Origin: Elusimicrobia bacterium HGW-Elusimicrobia-1
Lineage (GTDB): Bacteria > Elusimicrobiota > Endomicrobiia > PHAN01
Direction of reading: 5' to 3'
Assembly (NCBI GenBank): GCA_002841695.1
Contig: PHAN01000012.1
Location: 1-64,000 of the forward strand
DNA: 64,000 nt
Shown here: piece after piece, positions 18,291 to 26,404 of the stretch
How the letters are laid out: each line of letters opens with the position of its first letter
How positions within the stretch are numbered: position 1 is the first letter of the stretch
Notes under the pieces: model-generated
Seen by the model: the letters and a program-made list of their open reading frames with translations, nothing else
Database searches by the model: none
What the model was told of the DNA's origin: nothing
Program-made: the position numbers and the translations under genes

Positions 18291-20045
18291 ATGAATACCA
18301 AAAAGAAAATATCTTTTATTATCGCCTCCGCGGTTTTTTTTGCGGTTATGCTGCTATGGTTCGCGGGCTTTTTGACGGCGCTTGACAACAGTTTGTCGGA
18401 TTTCAAGTTTATACTGCGAGGGCCGCTCGCCGCCGACCCTGATGTGATAATAGTGGCCGTCGACGAAAACGCCGTAAAAAAACTCGGCCGCTGGCCCTGG
18501 CCGCGAAGAGTACACGCCCGTTTGATAGACAGAATAACCCGCGACGGCGCGAAGGCGATAATTTTCGACGTGCTGTTCACCGAGGCCGACCGCGCCGACC
18601 CCGCCTCCGACGCCCAATTGCTTGCCGCCGCCCGACGTTCGCGGCGGACAATTCTGGGCGGGATGTTTCAGTTTAAGGGCGCCTCGCCTGACGTATATCT
18701 TGTTCCGCCCGGCGAAAATATTCATTCTCCGCGAGTCGGATTCGTGAATATTTTTCCCGAACTCGACGGCAAATGCCGCAAAGTGCCCGTCGTAATAGAG
18801 TATAAAGGATTGCTCCTGCCGTCTCTGGCGATGCGCGGACTGGAGTTGTATTACGGCAAGCGCATCGACGCCATACTCCGGGAGCGTCGCGTCGATCTCG
18901 ACGATAACGGCGAAATGATAGTCAACTATCGCGGCGGTTTCGAGCGGTTCGAGTATGTCAGCTACGTCGATGTTATATCAGGAAAAATTCCCGGCTCCAG
19001 GTTTAAGGACAAGGTAGTCCTGGTCGGCGGCACGGCCGCCGCGCTTTTTGATTTCAAGGCGACACCGTATTCGCCGGTTTTTCCCGGCGTGGAAATTCAC
19101 GCCAACGCCATATCAAACGTCATAAACGGCAACTTTTTCCGTCCCGTATCCTGGATTTGGGCGCTGCTGGCTTCCGCGCTTATATGCGCCGCCGGCGGAT
19201 ATTTTATGGCTACATTGAGCGCCTGGAAAGGGAGCGTTATTGCTTCTACCGCGATATTCGGATATCTCGGTGTTTCGTACGCGATGTTTTTGGGCAACCG
19301 CTATTTTAATTATACGGCGCCGGTAGTCGCGGGATTGTTCTGTTACGTAGGGATTCTCCTTTACAGGTTCTTTACCGAAGAAAAAGAAAAGAAATATATC
19401 AAGAAGACATTCTCGCATTATCTGAGTCCGCACGTTATGGACGACATTTTGAATAATCCGGCCAGCTTAAAGTTAGGCGGTCAGAAGCAAACACTCTCCG
19501 TGCTTTTCTCGGATATACGAGGTTTCACTACGATGTCCGAGCAGCTTAAAGCCGAAGAGGTCGTCGCGCTTCTTAATGAATATCTGACCGAAATGGTCAA
19601 AGTCGTCTTTAAGCACGACGGAACCCTCGATAAATTTATGGGCGACGCCGTCATGGCTTTCTGGGGCGCGCCGATTCCGCAGAACGACCATGCGCTAAAA
19701 GCCGTCTCGTGCGCCCGCGATATGATAATAGAACTAAGAAAACTTCAGGTGAAGTGGCTTGCGGAGGGAAAGACCGCCACTATAAACATAGGGATAGGCG
19801 TAAACACGGGTGAGATGGTTGTGGGCAATATGGGCTCTTACGAGCGTATGGATTACACCGTTATCGGAGATAATGTAAATCTTGGCGCGCGGCTGGAAGG
19901 TCTCAACAAAGATTACGGCACGCAAGTCATTATATCGGAGTTTACCTACGCCATAGTCAAGGACACATTTAAGACGAATTATCTTGCGGAAGTTAAAGTG
20001 AAAGGAAAGGCCAAACCCGTCAAAATTTACGCTGTCGAAGTTTGA
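18291..20045 (+). CDS. CHASE2-domain adenylate cyclase (class III)
   Basis: A 584-residue membrane sensor. A TM near residues 8-28 is followed by an extracytoplasmic CHASE2 domain (about 30-275) with WPWPRRVHARLID and VVLVGGTAAALFDFK. Then come three closely spaced TM segments (about 280-360) and a class III catalytic domain (about 395-580). Catalytic features are FSDIRGFTTMSEQL (first metal aspartate), LDKFMGDAVMAFWGAP (adenine-selecting lysine, second metal aspartate) and MDYTVIGDNVNLGARLEG (second adenine contact plus transition-state Asn/Arg). All appear intact, so cAMP synthesis is expected. No effector protein is adjacent. It appears to be a single-gene unit downstream of tRNA-Leu. Confidence 0.93.
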   Translation: MNTKKKISFIIASAVFFAVMLLWFAGFLTALDNSLSDFKFILRGPLAADPDVIIVAVDENAVKKLGRWPWPRRVHARLIDRITRDGAKAIIFDVLFTEADRADPASDAQLLAAARRSRRTILGGMFQFKGASPDVYLVPPGENIHSPRVGFVNIFPELDGKCRKVPVVIEYKGLLLPSLAMRGLELYYGKRIDAILRERRVDLDDNGEMIVNYRGGFERFEYVSYVDVISGKIPGSRFKDKVVLVGGTAAALFDFKATPYSPVFPGVEIHANAISNVINGNFFRPVSWIWALLASALICAAGGYFMATLSAWKGSVIASTAIFGYLGVSYAMFLGNRYFNYTAPVVAGLFCYVGILLYRFFTEEKEKKYIKKTFSHYLSPHVMDDILNNPASLKLGGQKQTLSVLFSDIRGFTTMSEQLKAEEVVALLNEYLTEMVKVVFKHDGTLDKFMGDAVMAFWGAPIPQNDHALKAVSCARDMIIELRKLQVKWLAEGKTATINIGIGVNTGEMVVGNMGSYERMDYTVIGDNVNLGARLEGLNKDYGTQVIISEFTYAIVKDTFKTNYLAEVKVKGKAKPVKIYAVEV

Positions 20046-20051
20046 GTTTCT

Positions 20052-20175
20052 ATTCCCCCTTAATAAAGGGGGAATAAAAGGGGGTTGTTATCCATTTGAT
20101 ATGGGGGAGCGCTTCAATCCTCTCGTCGAGGATGGGGAGAATACAACCCCCAGACCCCCTTTGTTAAGGGGGAAT
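20052..20175. repeat. palindromic intergenic element with C-run/G-run stems
   Basis: ATTCCCCCTTAATAAAGGGGGAAT is a hairpin at 20052-20075 (given here as ATTCCCCCTT and GGGGGAAT arms). The far end has ACCCCCTTTGTTAAGGGGGAAT arms near 20153-20174, and GGGGGTTGTTA near 20080 mirrors TACAACCCCC near 20142, so the element is nested palindromic. It separates the cyclase gene from the DUF3307 gene. Confidence 0.7.
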
Positions 20176-20235
20176 ACTCAATCCGCACAAAGCAATAGTT
20201 TAACCGAACACGTGTGTTATGGGGGGACATAAATT

Positions 20236-20931
20236 ATGGATCTTTTTTGGCGGTTGATTCTGGCTCATTTCGTCAGTGATTTTACCCTGCAGACGAATAA
20301 GATAGCCAAATGGAAAAGAGAAAGCTCGTGGGGCGTGCTTTTTCATTCCATTATTTTCTTTGCCGTCGGCGCGCTTCTTACCTATTGGCGGGCAAACGAA
20401 ATATGGGTTGAGATACTCGGTTTCGGAATAAGCGGCTGGATGGCGCTGGGTATTCTTACCGCCTTGCATTACATGGAAGATAATTGGCGGGTTTGGACCA
20501 TATCGAAATTCAATTCTCCGGACTCATTCATTTTTTTCCTGTGGGATCAATTCATCCACTATCTGATGATATTCATCTTTACCCCGCTGGATTCAAGCAT
20601 AACGCCCGAGAGGTGGGTCATAATAGCCATAATTTACGTGCTGGCCGCGCATTTTATGACGATATTTATTTACTACATCGAAAAAGATATTTTCGGGCAG
20701 GCCGTGATACGGGCGGATCTGAAATATTATTCGATAATAGAGCGGCTGGCCATAGTTTCCCTGTTTCTGCTGCCGGGGCAGTGGTGGCTGTTTATGATTG
20801 CCCTGTGGATAATTAAAAGCGTTATTTACGGCATAAAGAAAATCTACGATTTTTCCTGGATTCATATAGTACTCAACTATACAATGGCCATACTTCTGGG
20901 CGTTGCCGGAAAAATAGTAATGAGTTTATAA
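20236..20931 (+). CDS. DUF3307-type integral membrane protein
   Basis: A 231-residue protein with about six membrane segments. The opening MDLFWRLILAHFVSDFTLQT followed by NKIAKWKRES is the conserved N-terminus of the DUF3307 family (L-x-AHhhxDFxLQT). Later, FHSIIFF, LHYMEDNW and FFLWDQFIHYLMIF supply further conserved His and Asp/Gln positions. The family has no established function. It stands alone between two repeat elements. Confidence 0.8.
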   Translation: MDLFWRLILAHFVSDFTLQTNKIAKWKRESSWGVLFHSIIFFAVGALLTYWRANEIWVEILGFGISGWMALGILTALHYMEDNWRVWTISKFNSPDSFIFFLWDQFIHYLMIFIFTPLDSSITPERWVIIAIIYVLAAHFMTIFIYYIEKDIFGQAVIRADLKYYSIIERLAIVSLFLLPGQWWLFMIALWIIKSVIYGIKKIYDFSWIHIVLNYTMAILLGVAGKIVMSL

Positions 20932-20972
20932 AATACCATAGTGTAATTTATTACTGGTGAAAAACGACTTCT

Positions 20973-21090
20973 TTTGTCATTCCCGAATGTTTTTATCGGG
21001 AATCCAGTGTTTTTTCTAGATTCCCGCTTTCCCTCGGCCCCGCATTTGCGGAGCCTCGCCTTTGGCGGGGCGTGGCGCGGGAATGACAAA
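20973..21090. repeat. MITE-like element with 13-bp terminal inverted repeats
   Basis: TTTGTCATTCCCG (20973-20985) is the exact reverse complement of CGGGAATGACAAA (21078-21090). Inside are GGGAATCCAGTG and TAGATTCCCGC plus a GC-rich hairpin. A relative with the same termini lies at 49157-49292. No transposase is encoded. Confidence 0.8.
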
Positions 21091-21135
21091 CTGTGGGAAT
21101 TTTTCGCCAGCGACCAATTGTTAAACGGAGGAATT

Positions 21136-21456
21136 ATGACCGAGATAATTCTCAACGACGGAAATTTTAAAAGCGAAGTTTTGGAATCGAAAGTGCCGGT
21201 TCTGGTGGATTTCTGGGCCGAGTGGTGCGGCCCGTGTCAAATGATGGGGCCGGTAATAGCCGACATTGCCGCGGCGTTTTCCGGACGGGCCAAGGTGGGC
21301 AAACTCAACGTGGACGAAAATCCCGAGTCCTCGGCGCTCTATGGAGTTACGGCCATTCCTACCCTTGTGATTTTCAAAGACGGTAAGGCAGTCGATAAAG
21401 TGGTGGGATTGCAGCCAAAGCAGGTTATAGAGGCAAAACTGACGGCTCAATTATAA
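21136..21456 (+). CDS. trxA: thioredoxin
   Basis: Cytoplasmic thiol-disulfide oxidoreductase of 106 residues. The active site WCGPCQ lies near residue 29 after PVLVDFWAEW, and the cis-proline loop AIPTLVIF is present. A ggagg-type ribosome site precedes the ATG at 21136. The open frame extends further upstream, but that part is the MITE-like repeat, so it is not counted as coding. Monocistronic by appearance; no reductase gene is nearby. Confidence 0.95.
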   Translation: MTEIILNDGNFKSEVLESKVPVLVDFWAEWCGPCQMMGPVIADIAAAFSGRAKVGKLNVDENPESSALYGVTAIPTLVIFKDGKAVDKVVGLQPKQVIEAKLTAQL

Positions 21457-21478
21457 TTTTCAGGCGGGCGTAAACTTC

Positions 21479-21712
21479 TTACCAGAGCGCCATACCCATA
21501 CGCAGGGCTCGTATCATAACGACCAGAACCAGCACGGCTACGACGCTTAACAAGACAGAAAAAAAAATTCCTCCCCGACGGACCGGAGATATATTCCGCC
21601 GCGAAAAATCATTTGGGGAGATGTCTTCGTTGCGCTCGAAACAACGCGGGCAGAAGCCGCTTTTTCTTCCGAGTTTCAATCCGCACTTGGAACAAACTCC
21701 GAATACCATCAT
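21479..21712 (-). CDS. small zinc-ribbon membrane protein
   Basis: A 77-residue hypothetical protein. The N-terminus has two knuckles, CSKCG and CPRCF, separated by about 11 residues, a zinc-ribbon pattern. After a polar linker, one hydrophobic segment of about 22 residues (IFFSVLLSVVAVLVLVVMI) would anchor it in the membrane. No homolog is recognised, and such small ribbon-plus-TM proteins are common and uncharacterised. It is convergent with trxA and lies downstream of the histidine kinase on the same strand. Confidence 0.6.
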   Translation of the reverse strand: MMVFGVCSKCGLKLGRKSGFCPRCFERNEDISPNDFSRRNISPVRRGGIFFSVLLSVVAVLVLVVMIRALRMGMALW

Positions 21713-21768
21713 TGGTTTTCCGCTGTTTTCGGGTTTAAGGCAGTGGTCAGTGAAATAAAAAGAAGTGA

Positions 21769-21816
21769 ATAGTGATTAGTAAAAGCGTCTGTTCGGTCAC
21801 AGTTGGACAGCAGAAA
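21769..21816. repeat. 48-bp dispersed repeat, copy 2 of 2
   Basis: Identical over 48 bases to window positions 1-48. Its right part (21797-21816) is the end of the histidine kinase reading frame, supplying the last residues (SAVQL) and the TGA stop on the minus strand. Confidence 0.85.
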
Positions 21817-23311
21817 AGGGCAGTTTGACCGAAAAGGAACTTCCCTTGCCTTCCTGGCTTGCCACCGATATTTCCCCGCCGTGCGCCTCAGCCGCCAGCT
21901 TAGAAAAAGTCAGTCCCAGCCCCGCGCCGCTTCTTATCTGAAATCTCCTGCCTTCCACCTGTACGAATTTGTCGAATATTTTAGAAAGATATTCTTCGGG
22001 GACGCCCATCCCGTTGTCGCTTACGGTCAGCGTCCACGAAATGCCGTCGGATTTTGCTTCGACTTCTATGGCGCCGGTATCGGTCTTGGTATGTTTCATG
22101 GCATTGGAGAGGAGGTTGGAAACTACTCTGCGCATCAGCGCTTCATCGCAAATCGCGCGGAGTCCGTCGGGGCAGCGTAGCGAAAGAATCTTTTTTTCGG
22201 CGGACGCCTGCGCCTCAAAGTCGCGCATCGACGTTTCCAGCAGGGACTTTACGGAAACATCCGAGAGAACCGGCCGCAATTTGCCGTGTTCAAGTTTTGC
22301 CACGTCGAGCATGTCCTCTATCAGACGCATAAGATTTTTGGAAGAACTGCGCGCGAGCCGCAGAAATTTCAACTGTTTGTCGTTGCCGGCGGATTGGGCG
22401 TCGGAATTCAGAAATTCGATGGAAGACACTATCGCGCTCAGCGGGGATTTAAGGTCGTGGACGATCATATGCACCAGGTCGTCACGGAGGCCCATAAGTT
22501 TTTTGAGCGCTTCGGTCATCGCGGCGAAGTCCTTCGCCAGGGAGGCGACTTCCTCGTCGGCCGAAGGAATTTCAAGACCGTCGAAATCAAGTTTGCCGCG
22601 GGAAACTTCGATGGCCGCGGCGCGAAGCCGTTCCAGGGGCGTCGTTATCCTTCGGGCGAAGAATATGCCCGCCGCGGCGAAAATCGCGGCTATCAGCGCG
22701 GCCCACGCGCCGGCTTTGGCGGTCATTTTGGCCAGAGGCCGCATGACGTCTTCGTAAGGCGTCAGCGAAAAAATCACGATGTCCGCCGGGCCGTCGGCCC
22801 ATACGGCGACGGATTTTCGCGCCTTTTCGTCGAGAGTTATCAATGCCTCGTCGGACCTCCGACGGCGCAGCGCGCCTTCGGAGACGGCCTCAAGTCCGGA
22901 AAAATCCGACGCGGCGGCCACTCTGGCTTCGTCGTCGTGGGCGACAAGACGTCCGTCGGTATCCACGGCGAAGATGTCTTTTCCGCGGATGTGCGGCTTG
23001 ACATCGCGCCACATAGGCAGGACGTCGAGTTCGGCGTATCCGCCGCTTTTTTTGGCCGACGGCGTTTGACGCGGCCGTTTCGGTTTGCCGTCGGCGGCAA
23101 AACGCGCGGCTCCGGCGCGCGCGCCCCGTCGGCCTGATTCCGCGGCCGCGCTCAGACGGTCCGCGACGGAATTGAGCATATCCTTCTCGGCTATGAAATG
23201 AGATGCCAGTAGAGATTCCACCAGCACCGCGCGGCCGACAAAAAGGGCCGCTCCGGCGGAAAGCACGGACGATAGTCCGGCCAGTAGAGCGATTTTACTG
23301 CTGAGTTTCAT
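21797..23311 (-). CDS. membrane sensor histidine kinase
   Basis: A 504-residue two-component sensor. TM1 about residues 7-29; a periplasmic sensor region (30-195) with a cache-like HIRGKDIFAVDTDGRLVAHD stretch; TM2 about 199-219; HAMP about 217-272; HisKA with phospho-accepting H285 in HMIVHDLKSPLSAIV; HATPase_c with N-box NLLSNAMKHTK, G1 DNGMGVP and G2 GAGLGLT. All catalytic boxes are intact. No response regulator gene is adjacent, so it is an orphan kinase. Its 3' end lies inside a 48-bp dispersed repeat, which sets the last few codons and the stop. Confidence 0.93.
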   Translation of the reverse strand: MKLSSKIALLAGLSSVLSAGAALFVGRAVLVESLLASHFIAEKDMLNSVADRLSAAAESGRRGARAGAARFAADGKPKRPRQTPSAKKSGGYAELDVLPMWRDVKPHIRGKDIFAVDTDGRLVAHDDEARVAAASDFSGLEAVSEGALRRRRSDEALITLDEKARKSVAVWADGPADIVIFSLTPYEDVMRPLAKMTAKAGAWAALIAAIFAAAGIFFARRITTPLERLRAAAIEVSRGKLDFDGLEIPSADEEVASLAKDFAAMTEALKKLMGLRDDLVHMIVHDLKSPLSAIVSSIEFLNSDAQSAGNDKQLKFLRLARSSSKNLMRLIEDMLDVAKLEHGKLRPVLSDVSVKSLLETSMRDFEAQASAEKKILSLRCPDGLRAICDEALMRRVVSNLLSNAMKHTKTDTGAIEVEAKSDGISWTLTVSDNGMGVPEEYLSKIFDKFVQVEGRRFQIRSGAGLGLTFSKLAAEAHGGEISVASQEGKGSSFSVKLPFSAVQL

Positions 23312-23353
23312 TGGTAAAGACCGATATAAAAACCGATATTAGGAAATTAGGAA

Positions 23354-23403
23354 TTTTGGTAGGGACAGGTCGCGACCTGTCCCTACTTCGTCATTACATT
23401 CCT
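23354..23403. repeat. 50-bp repeat containing a 26-bp perfect palindrome, copy 1
   Basis: Identical to 31064-31113. The palindrome TAGGGACAGGTCG / CGACCTGTCCCTA has no loop spacer. It sits between the histidine kinase and the nucleoside transporter genes. Confidence 0.85.
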
Positions 23404-23407
23404 CGCT

Positions 23408-24646
23408 TTATATAAGGAATCCCGCGATAGTTGCCGTCATAAAGCAAGCCAGCGAGCCCGCGAGCACGGCGCGCAGGCCGAGTTTGGCCAAATCGTGGCG
23501 ACGGCTCGGCGCTATGCCGCCGATGCCGCCTATTTGTATGGCTATCGAGAGAAAGTTGGAGAAACCGCAGAGCGCGTAGGTGGCTATGACTACCGAACGC
23601 TCGCTTAAAATTCCCGGGTTGTCGCGCAGAAAAGTGGCCAGATTGAAATACGCCACGAACTCGTTGAGCACGGTTTTTTGTCCCATAAAGTTTCCTATGA
23701 TTTGCACGTCGGCCGACGGCACGCCCATAATCCAGGCCAGCGGGGAAAACACCCAGCCGAATATTTTTTGAAGCGAAAGGCCGTCCGCGCCGAAAAGTCC
23801 GCCCGCGTATCCTACCACGAAATTCGCAAGAGCCAGCAGCGCCATAAATGCTATAAGGCAGGCGCCCACGTTGAGAGCCAGTTGCATTCCTATGGTGGCT
23901 CCGTTTGCGGCGGCGTCTATTACATTGGCGTCGTCGGTCTGATATTGAATTTTTACAACACCCTTGGTCTTGGGCTCTTCCGTCTCAGGCACTATGATTT
24001 TGGCCATTACCAGCGCGGCGGGCGCCGACATAACGCTTGCGGCAAGCAAGTGTCCCGCGATGTTGGGCATATAGTTTTTCAATATCCCGACGTAAGCGGC
24101 CATCACCCCTCCGGCTATTGTTGCCATTCCGCCGGTCATTACCGCCATCAGTTCCGATTGCGTCATCTCGGCGATGTAAGGCCGCACGACAAGAGGCGCT
24201 TCCGTTTGTCCCACAAAAATATTGGCGCTCGCCGAAAGCGATTCCGCGCCGGACGTGCCCATAAGCCGCGACATTATTTTGGCGAATATGACCACTATCC
24301 ACTGCATTACGCCCAGATAATAAAGCACCGACATAAGAGACGAAAAGAATATTATCGTGGGCAACACTTGAAAGGCGAAGATAAAGCCCAGCGACTGGTT
24401 GTTAATCAGGTTGCCGAAAAGAAAAATCGCGCCCTCGTCGGAAAACGACAGAAGTTTTATTATCACGTCGTTCATAAACTGAAAGAACGCCCTGCCCGGC
24501 GGCGACTTGAGCACTATCAGCGCGAATATGATTTGAAGCATCATTCCCGCCGCCACGGTTTTAAGATTAACGGCTTTTTTATTCTTTGAGAATATCCACG
24601 CAATGGCTATAAGCGCGAACATTCCTATAAAACTGATGTATCTCAT
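23408..24646 (-). CDS. nupC: concentrative nucleoside transporter (CNT family)
   Basis: Sodium- or proton-coupled nucleoside uptake permease of 412 residues with about ten hydrophobic segments. Characteristic CNT stretches are FAFQVLPTIIFFSSLMSVLYYLG, here split as FAFQVLPTIIFF and SSLMSVLYYLG, then ANIFVGQTEAPLVVRPYI, MTGGMATIAGGVMAAYVGIL and the C-terminal ALCGFSNFLSIAIQIGG. ATG overlaps the stop of the upstream PQ-loop-like gene (ATGA). It is the last gene of an operon that also holds a putative nucleotide kinase. Specificity within nucleosides cannot be read by eye; the symbol marks the family, not a proven ortholog. Confidence 0.9.
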   Translation of the reverse strand: MRYISFIGMFALIAIAWIFSKNKKAVNLKTVAAGMMLQIIFALIVLKSPPGRAFFQFMNDVIIKLLSFSDEGAIFLFGNLINNQSLGFIFAFQVLPTIIFFSSLMSVLYYLGVMQWIVVIFAKIMSRLMGTSGAESLSASANIFVGQTEAPLVVRPYIAEMTQSELMAVMTGGMATIAGGVMAAYVGILKNYMPNIAGHLLAASVMSAPAALVMAKIIVPETEEPKTKGVVKIQYQTDDANVIDAAANGATIGMQLALNVGACLIAFMALLALANFVVGYAGGLFGADGLSLQKIFGWVFSPLAWIMGVPSADVQIIGNFMGQKTVLNEFVAYFNLATFLRDNPGILSERSVVIATYALCGFSNFLSIAIQIGGIGGIAPSRRHDLAKLGLRAVLAGSLACFMTATIAGFLI

Positions 24647-24948
24647 CGTTGTGCCTCCGGACGGGCGGCGGTATTTTCATCGCGGGTCTGTCGCCGCATT
24701 AATTTTTGATTTCTGAAATAAAGAACGATGTCGACAAATACCATAATTCCGTTAAGCGCGTAAAGGGCGGTCACGGCGTCGGGATGCCGCAAAATTTTAT
24801 GTATGACTCCGGCCGCGTATCCGACGCAGACCACGACGAGAAACGCGAGCGACTTACCTTCGTTGCGACGCGAGATATATGATTTTCGAATGGAAAAAGG
24901 CCACGCCGCGCCGAAACACACCAGCATTATTATCTCAAAAACGCTCAT
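24643..24948 (-). CDS. small PQ-loop-like membrane protein
   Basis: A 101-residue protein with three hydrophobic segments. The opening MSVFEIIMLVCFGAAWPFSI and the SIRKSYISRRNEGKSLAFL segment (a positively charged loop with GKSL) recall half-length PQ-loop/SWEET-like proteins. The C-terminus is polar and basic. It overlaps its neighbours on both sides by ATGA junctions (kinase-like gene upstream, transporter downstream), so it is co-translated with them. The role is unknown; context suggests help with nucleoside or metabolite transport. Confidence 0.6.
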   Translation of the reverse strand: MSVFEIIMLVCFGAAWPFSIRKSYISRRNEGKSLAFLVVVCVGYAAGVIHKILRHPDAVTALYALNGIMVFVDIVLYFRNQKLMRRQTRDENTAARPEAQR

Positions 24949-25541
24949 ATTCCCCCCGCTTCCGCCGCCGCTTCATCGAGACGAGTTCTTAATTCCGTCA
25001 GCAGCGCGTCAATTTTATGGTAAAGCATTTCGTGGTCGTTTAACGAATTGTCCATATTAAAGTCGGCCATCGCCGCGCATTTGCCGAGTTGTTGTCCCGG
25101 CCCGTCGGTGGCGGATTCTCTTTTCTCAAATTCCGTAAACTCGTCGAAGGTGCGGGGGTCGTTTTCCCGCCCGCGTTTTTTAAGGCGCTCAAAGCGGATT
25201 TGCGCAGGCGCTTCAAGGTTGAGCAGAAAAAAATCGCTCTCGGCGGAAAGCCGCCTTATTTCGTCGGGATGGCGTATGGATGTTATCACGAAGTTTTCGC
25301 TGTCCGGTGTTTTGCGGCATTTTTCCACGGCAAGTTCGGCCAGCACTCCGAAGCCGCGCGTTTTTCTTAAATCAAATCCTGTTTCAAGCAAGTTAGTCCG
25401 CGTTACTTCTTTGCCCCGACGCTTCAATTCGTCGCGCAGGACATCCGAAAGGGAAAAATGGACAAACCCCATTTTGTCGACGAGAAACTCCGCCGCCGTG
25501 TCCTTCCCCGAACAGTAGAAGCCGGTGATTCCTATGAGCAT
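24945..25541 (-). CDS. P-loop nucleotide kinase-like protein (dephospho-CoA kinase/dNMP kinase-like)
   Basis: A 198-residue P-loop protein. MLIGITGFYCSGKDTAAEFL holds Walker A GFYCSGKDT, with the D-T variant seen in dNMP and dephospho-CoA kinase-like ATPases. HFSLSDVLRDELKRRG is a substrate-side helix, FVITSIRHPDEIRRL resembles the core-strand Arg motif, and RFERLKKRGRENDP is a lid-like basic stretch. It starts 2 bases after the Doc gene and overlaps the PQ-loop-like gene. With the nucleoside transporter in the same unit, phosphorylation of imported nucleosides or nucleotides is a reasonable inference, but the substrate is not established. Confidence 0.65.
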   Translation of the reverse strand: MLIGITGFYCSGKDTAAEFLVDKMGFVHFSLSDVLRDELKRRGKEVTRTNLLETGFDLRKTRGFGVLAELAVEKCRKTPDSENFVITSIRHPDEIRRLSAESDFFLLNLEAPAQIRFERLKKRGRENDPRTFDEFTEFEKRESATDGPGQQLGKCAAMADFNMDNSLNDHEMLYHKIDALLTELRTRLDEAAAEAGGI

Positions 25542-25543
25542 AA

Positions 25544-25975
25544 TTAGTTATTCGGCCACTTGGCGGCGACGATATTTTTTAAGATAAATTTTTCTATCGC
25601 CTTCGCCACCTCATCTTTGAATTGCGCGGGGCTTTGCGCCACCCAGACGGTAAAGTTGTAAAACTCCTGCTGATCCACTTTAAGCCACTTGTTGTTTTTA
25701 TATAAAAACACAAGCAGTGTCGTGATGGCTATTCTTTTATTGCCATTTTGAAACGGATGATTCTTTATAAGAAGATAAAATAGTATGCTTGCCTTTGTCG
25801 CGAGCGTCGAATACAGCCCGCGCCCGCCGAAACTCTGAAACGGCGTCGCCACGCAACTTTCAAGAATATTCGGAAAGCGGGAAGAAAAATCGGGTATCGG
25901 CTCGTTAAAGGACATCAGTTCCCGCGCCAGAGTAAACGCAATCAACTCGACATCCTTGACGCTCAGGATTTTCAT
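25544..25975 (-). CDS. doc: Doc-type (Fic fold) toxin
   Basis: A 143-residue Fic/Doc protein. The signature HPFQNGNKRIA (near residue 72) matches the Doc motif HxFx(N/D)xNKR with the N-K-R ending rather than the Fic GNGR, consistent with a kinase-type Doc that phosphorylates EF-Tu. The N-terminal LSVKDVELIAFTLARELM segment fits the death-on-curing layout. The start codon overlaps the stop of an upstream HTH gene by one base (TAATG), a toxin-antitoxin arrangement. The antitoxin is not Phd-like. Toxicity and target are inferred from the family. Confidence 0.85.
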   Translation of the reverse strand: MKILSVKDVELIAFTLARELMSFNEPIPDFSSRFPNILESCVATPFQSFGGRGLYSTLATKASILFYLLIKNHPFQNGNKRIAITTLLVFLYKNNKWLKVDQQEFYNFTVWVAQSPAQFKDEVAKAIEKFILKNIVAAKWPNN

Positions 25976-26232
25976 TATTCTCTGCCAAGTAGTTTAAGCG
26001 CTTCCCCGTACTCGGCGACAGTTCTTTTTACCGCGCGCTCCGTCGTATCAATGTCCCTCCCGGAAATCTTTTTGTCGGCCCCGCCTGTCACCAATTCGGA
26101 TGATACGGCATAATTTCTACCGATTTTTACGGCTTTCATTTGTCCGTTTCTAACTTTTTTATATACCGCTATCCTGCTTATGCCCAGGATTTTGGCGACC
26201 TCGGGTATGGTAAGATATTTTTTTTCAGCCAT
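25975..26232 (-). CDS. excisionase/MerR-type HTH protein, probable antitoxin partner of Doc
   Basis: An 85-residue protein. MAEKKYLTIPEVAKILGISR then IAVYKKVRNGQMKAVKIGRNY is the compact winged HTH of the excisionase/helix_turn_helix_17 family. The C-terminal half (GRDIDTTERAVKRTVAEYGE) is charged and could form the toxin-neutralising segment. It overlaps doc by one base and comes first, as antitoxins usually do. The upstream region holds four GTTAACC-type boxes over the promoter, consistent with autoregulation. The antitoxin role is inferred from gene order. Confidence 0.75.
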   Translation of the reverse strand: MAEKKYLTIPEVAKILGISRIAVYKKVRNGQMKAVKIGRNYAVSSELVTGGADKKISGRDIDTTERAVKRTVAEYGEALKLLGRE

Positions 26233-26253
26233 GTTTTGAGTGTTGCAAAAGTA

Positions 26254-26327
26254 TGTTAACCCGATAAAATTACATTAACCTATGTTAACCGAAACATAAG
26301 GTTAACAAAAAACGATTTTTTTGTCAA
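26254..26327 (-). promoter_or_regulatory. promoter and repeated GTTAACC operator of the HTH/Doc operon
   Basis: On the minus strand TTGACA (26322-26327) is followed 17 bases later by TAACCT as a weak -10. Four related boxes cover the region: TGTTAACC at 26254-26261, CATTAACC at 26273-26280, TGTTAACC at 26283-26290 and the inverted GGTTAACA at 26300-26307. This is a natural binding array for the adjacent HTH protein. The binding assignment is inference. Confidence 0.65.
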
Positions 26328-26404
26328 GTTTGGGCGTTGTTTCTCGATATCTGACGTTTCAATGAAGTGAAACAAAATTGAAATGTGGCTTTAGTCTTTG
26401 GGTA

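Noticed and set aside
20974-21135. N-terminal extension of thioredoxin
   Set aside because: The extension is translated MITE-like repeat; a good ribosome site precedes the ATG at 21136 and the remaining length is normal.
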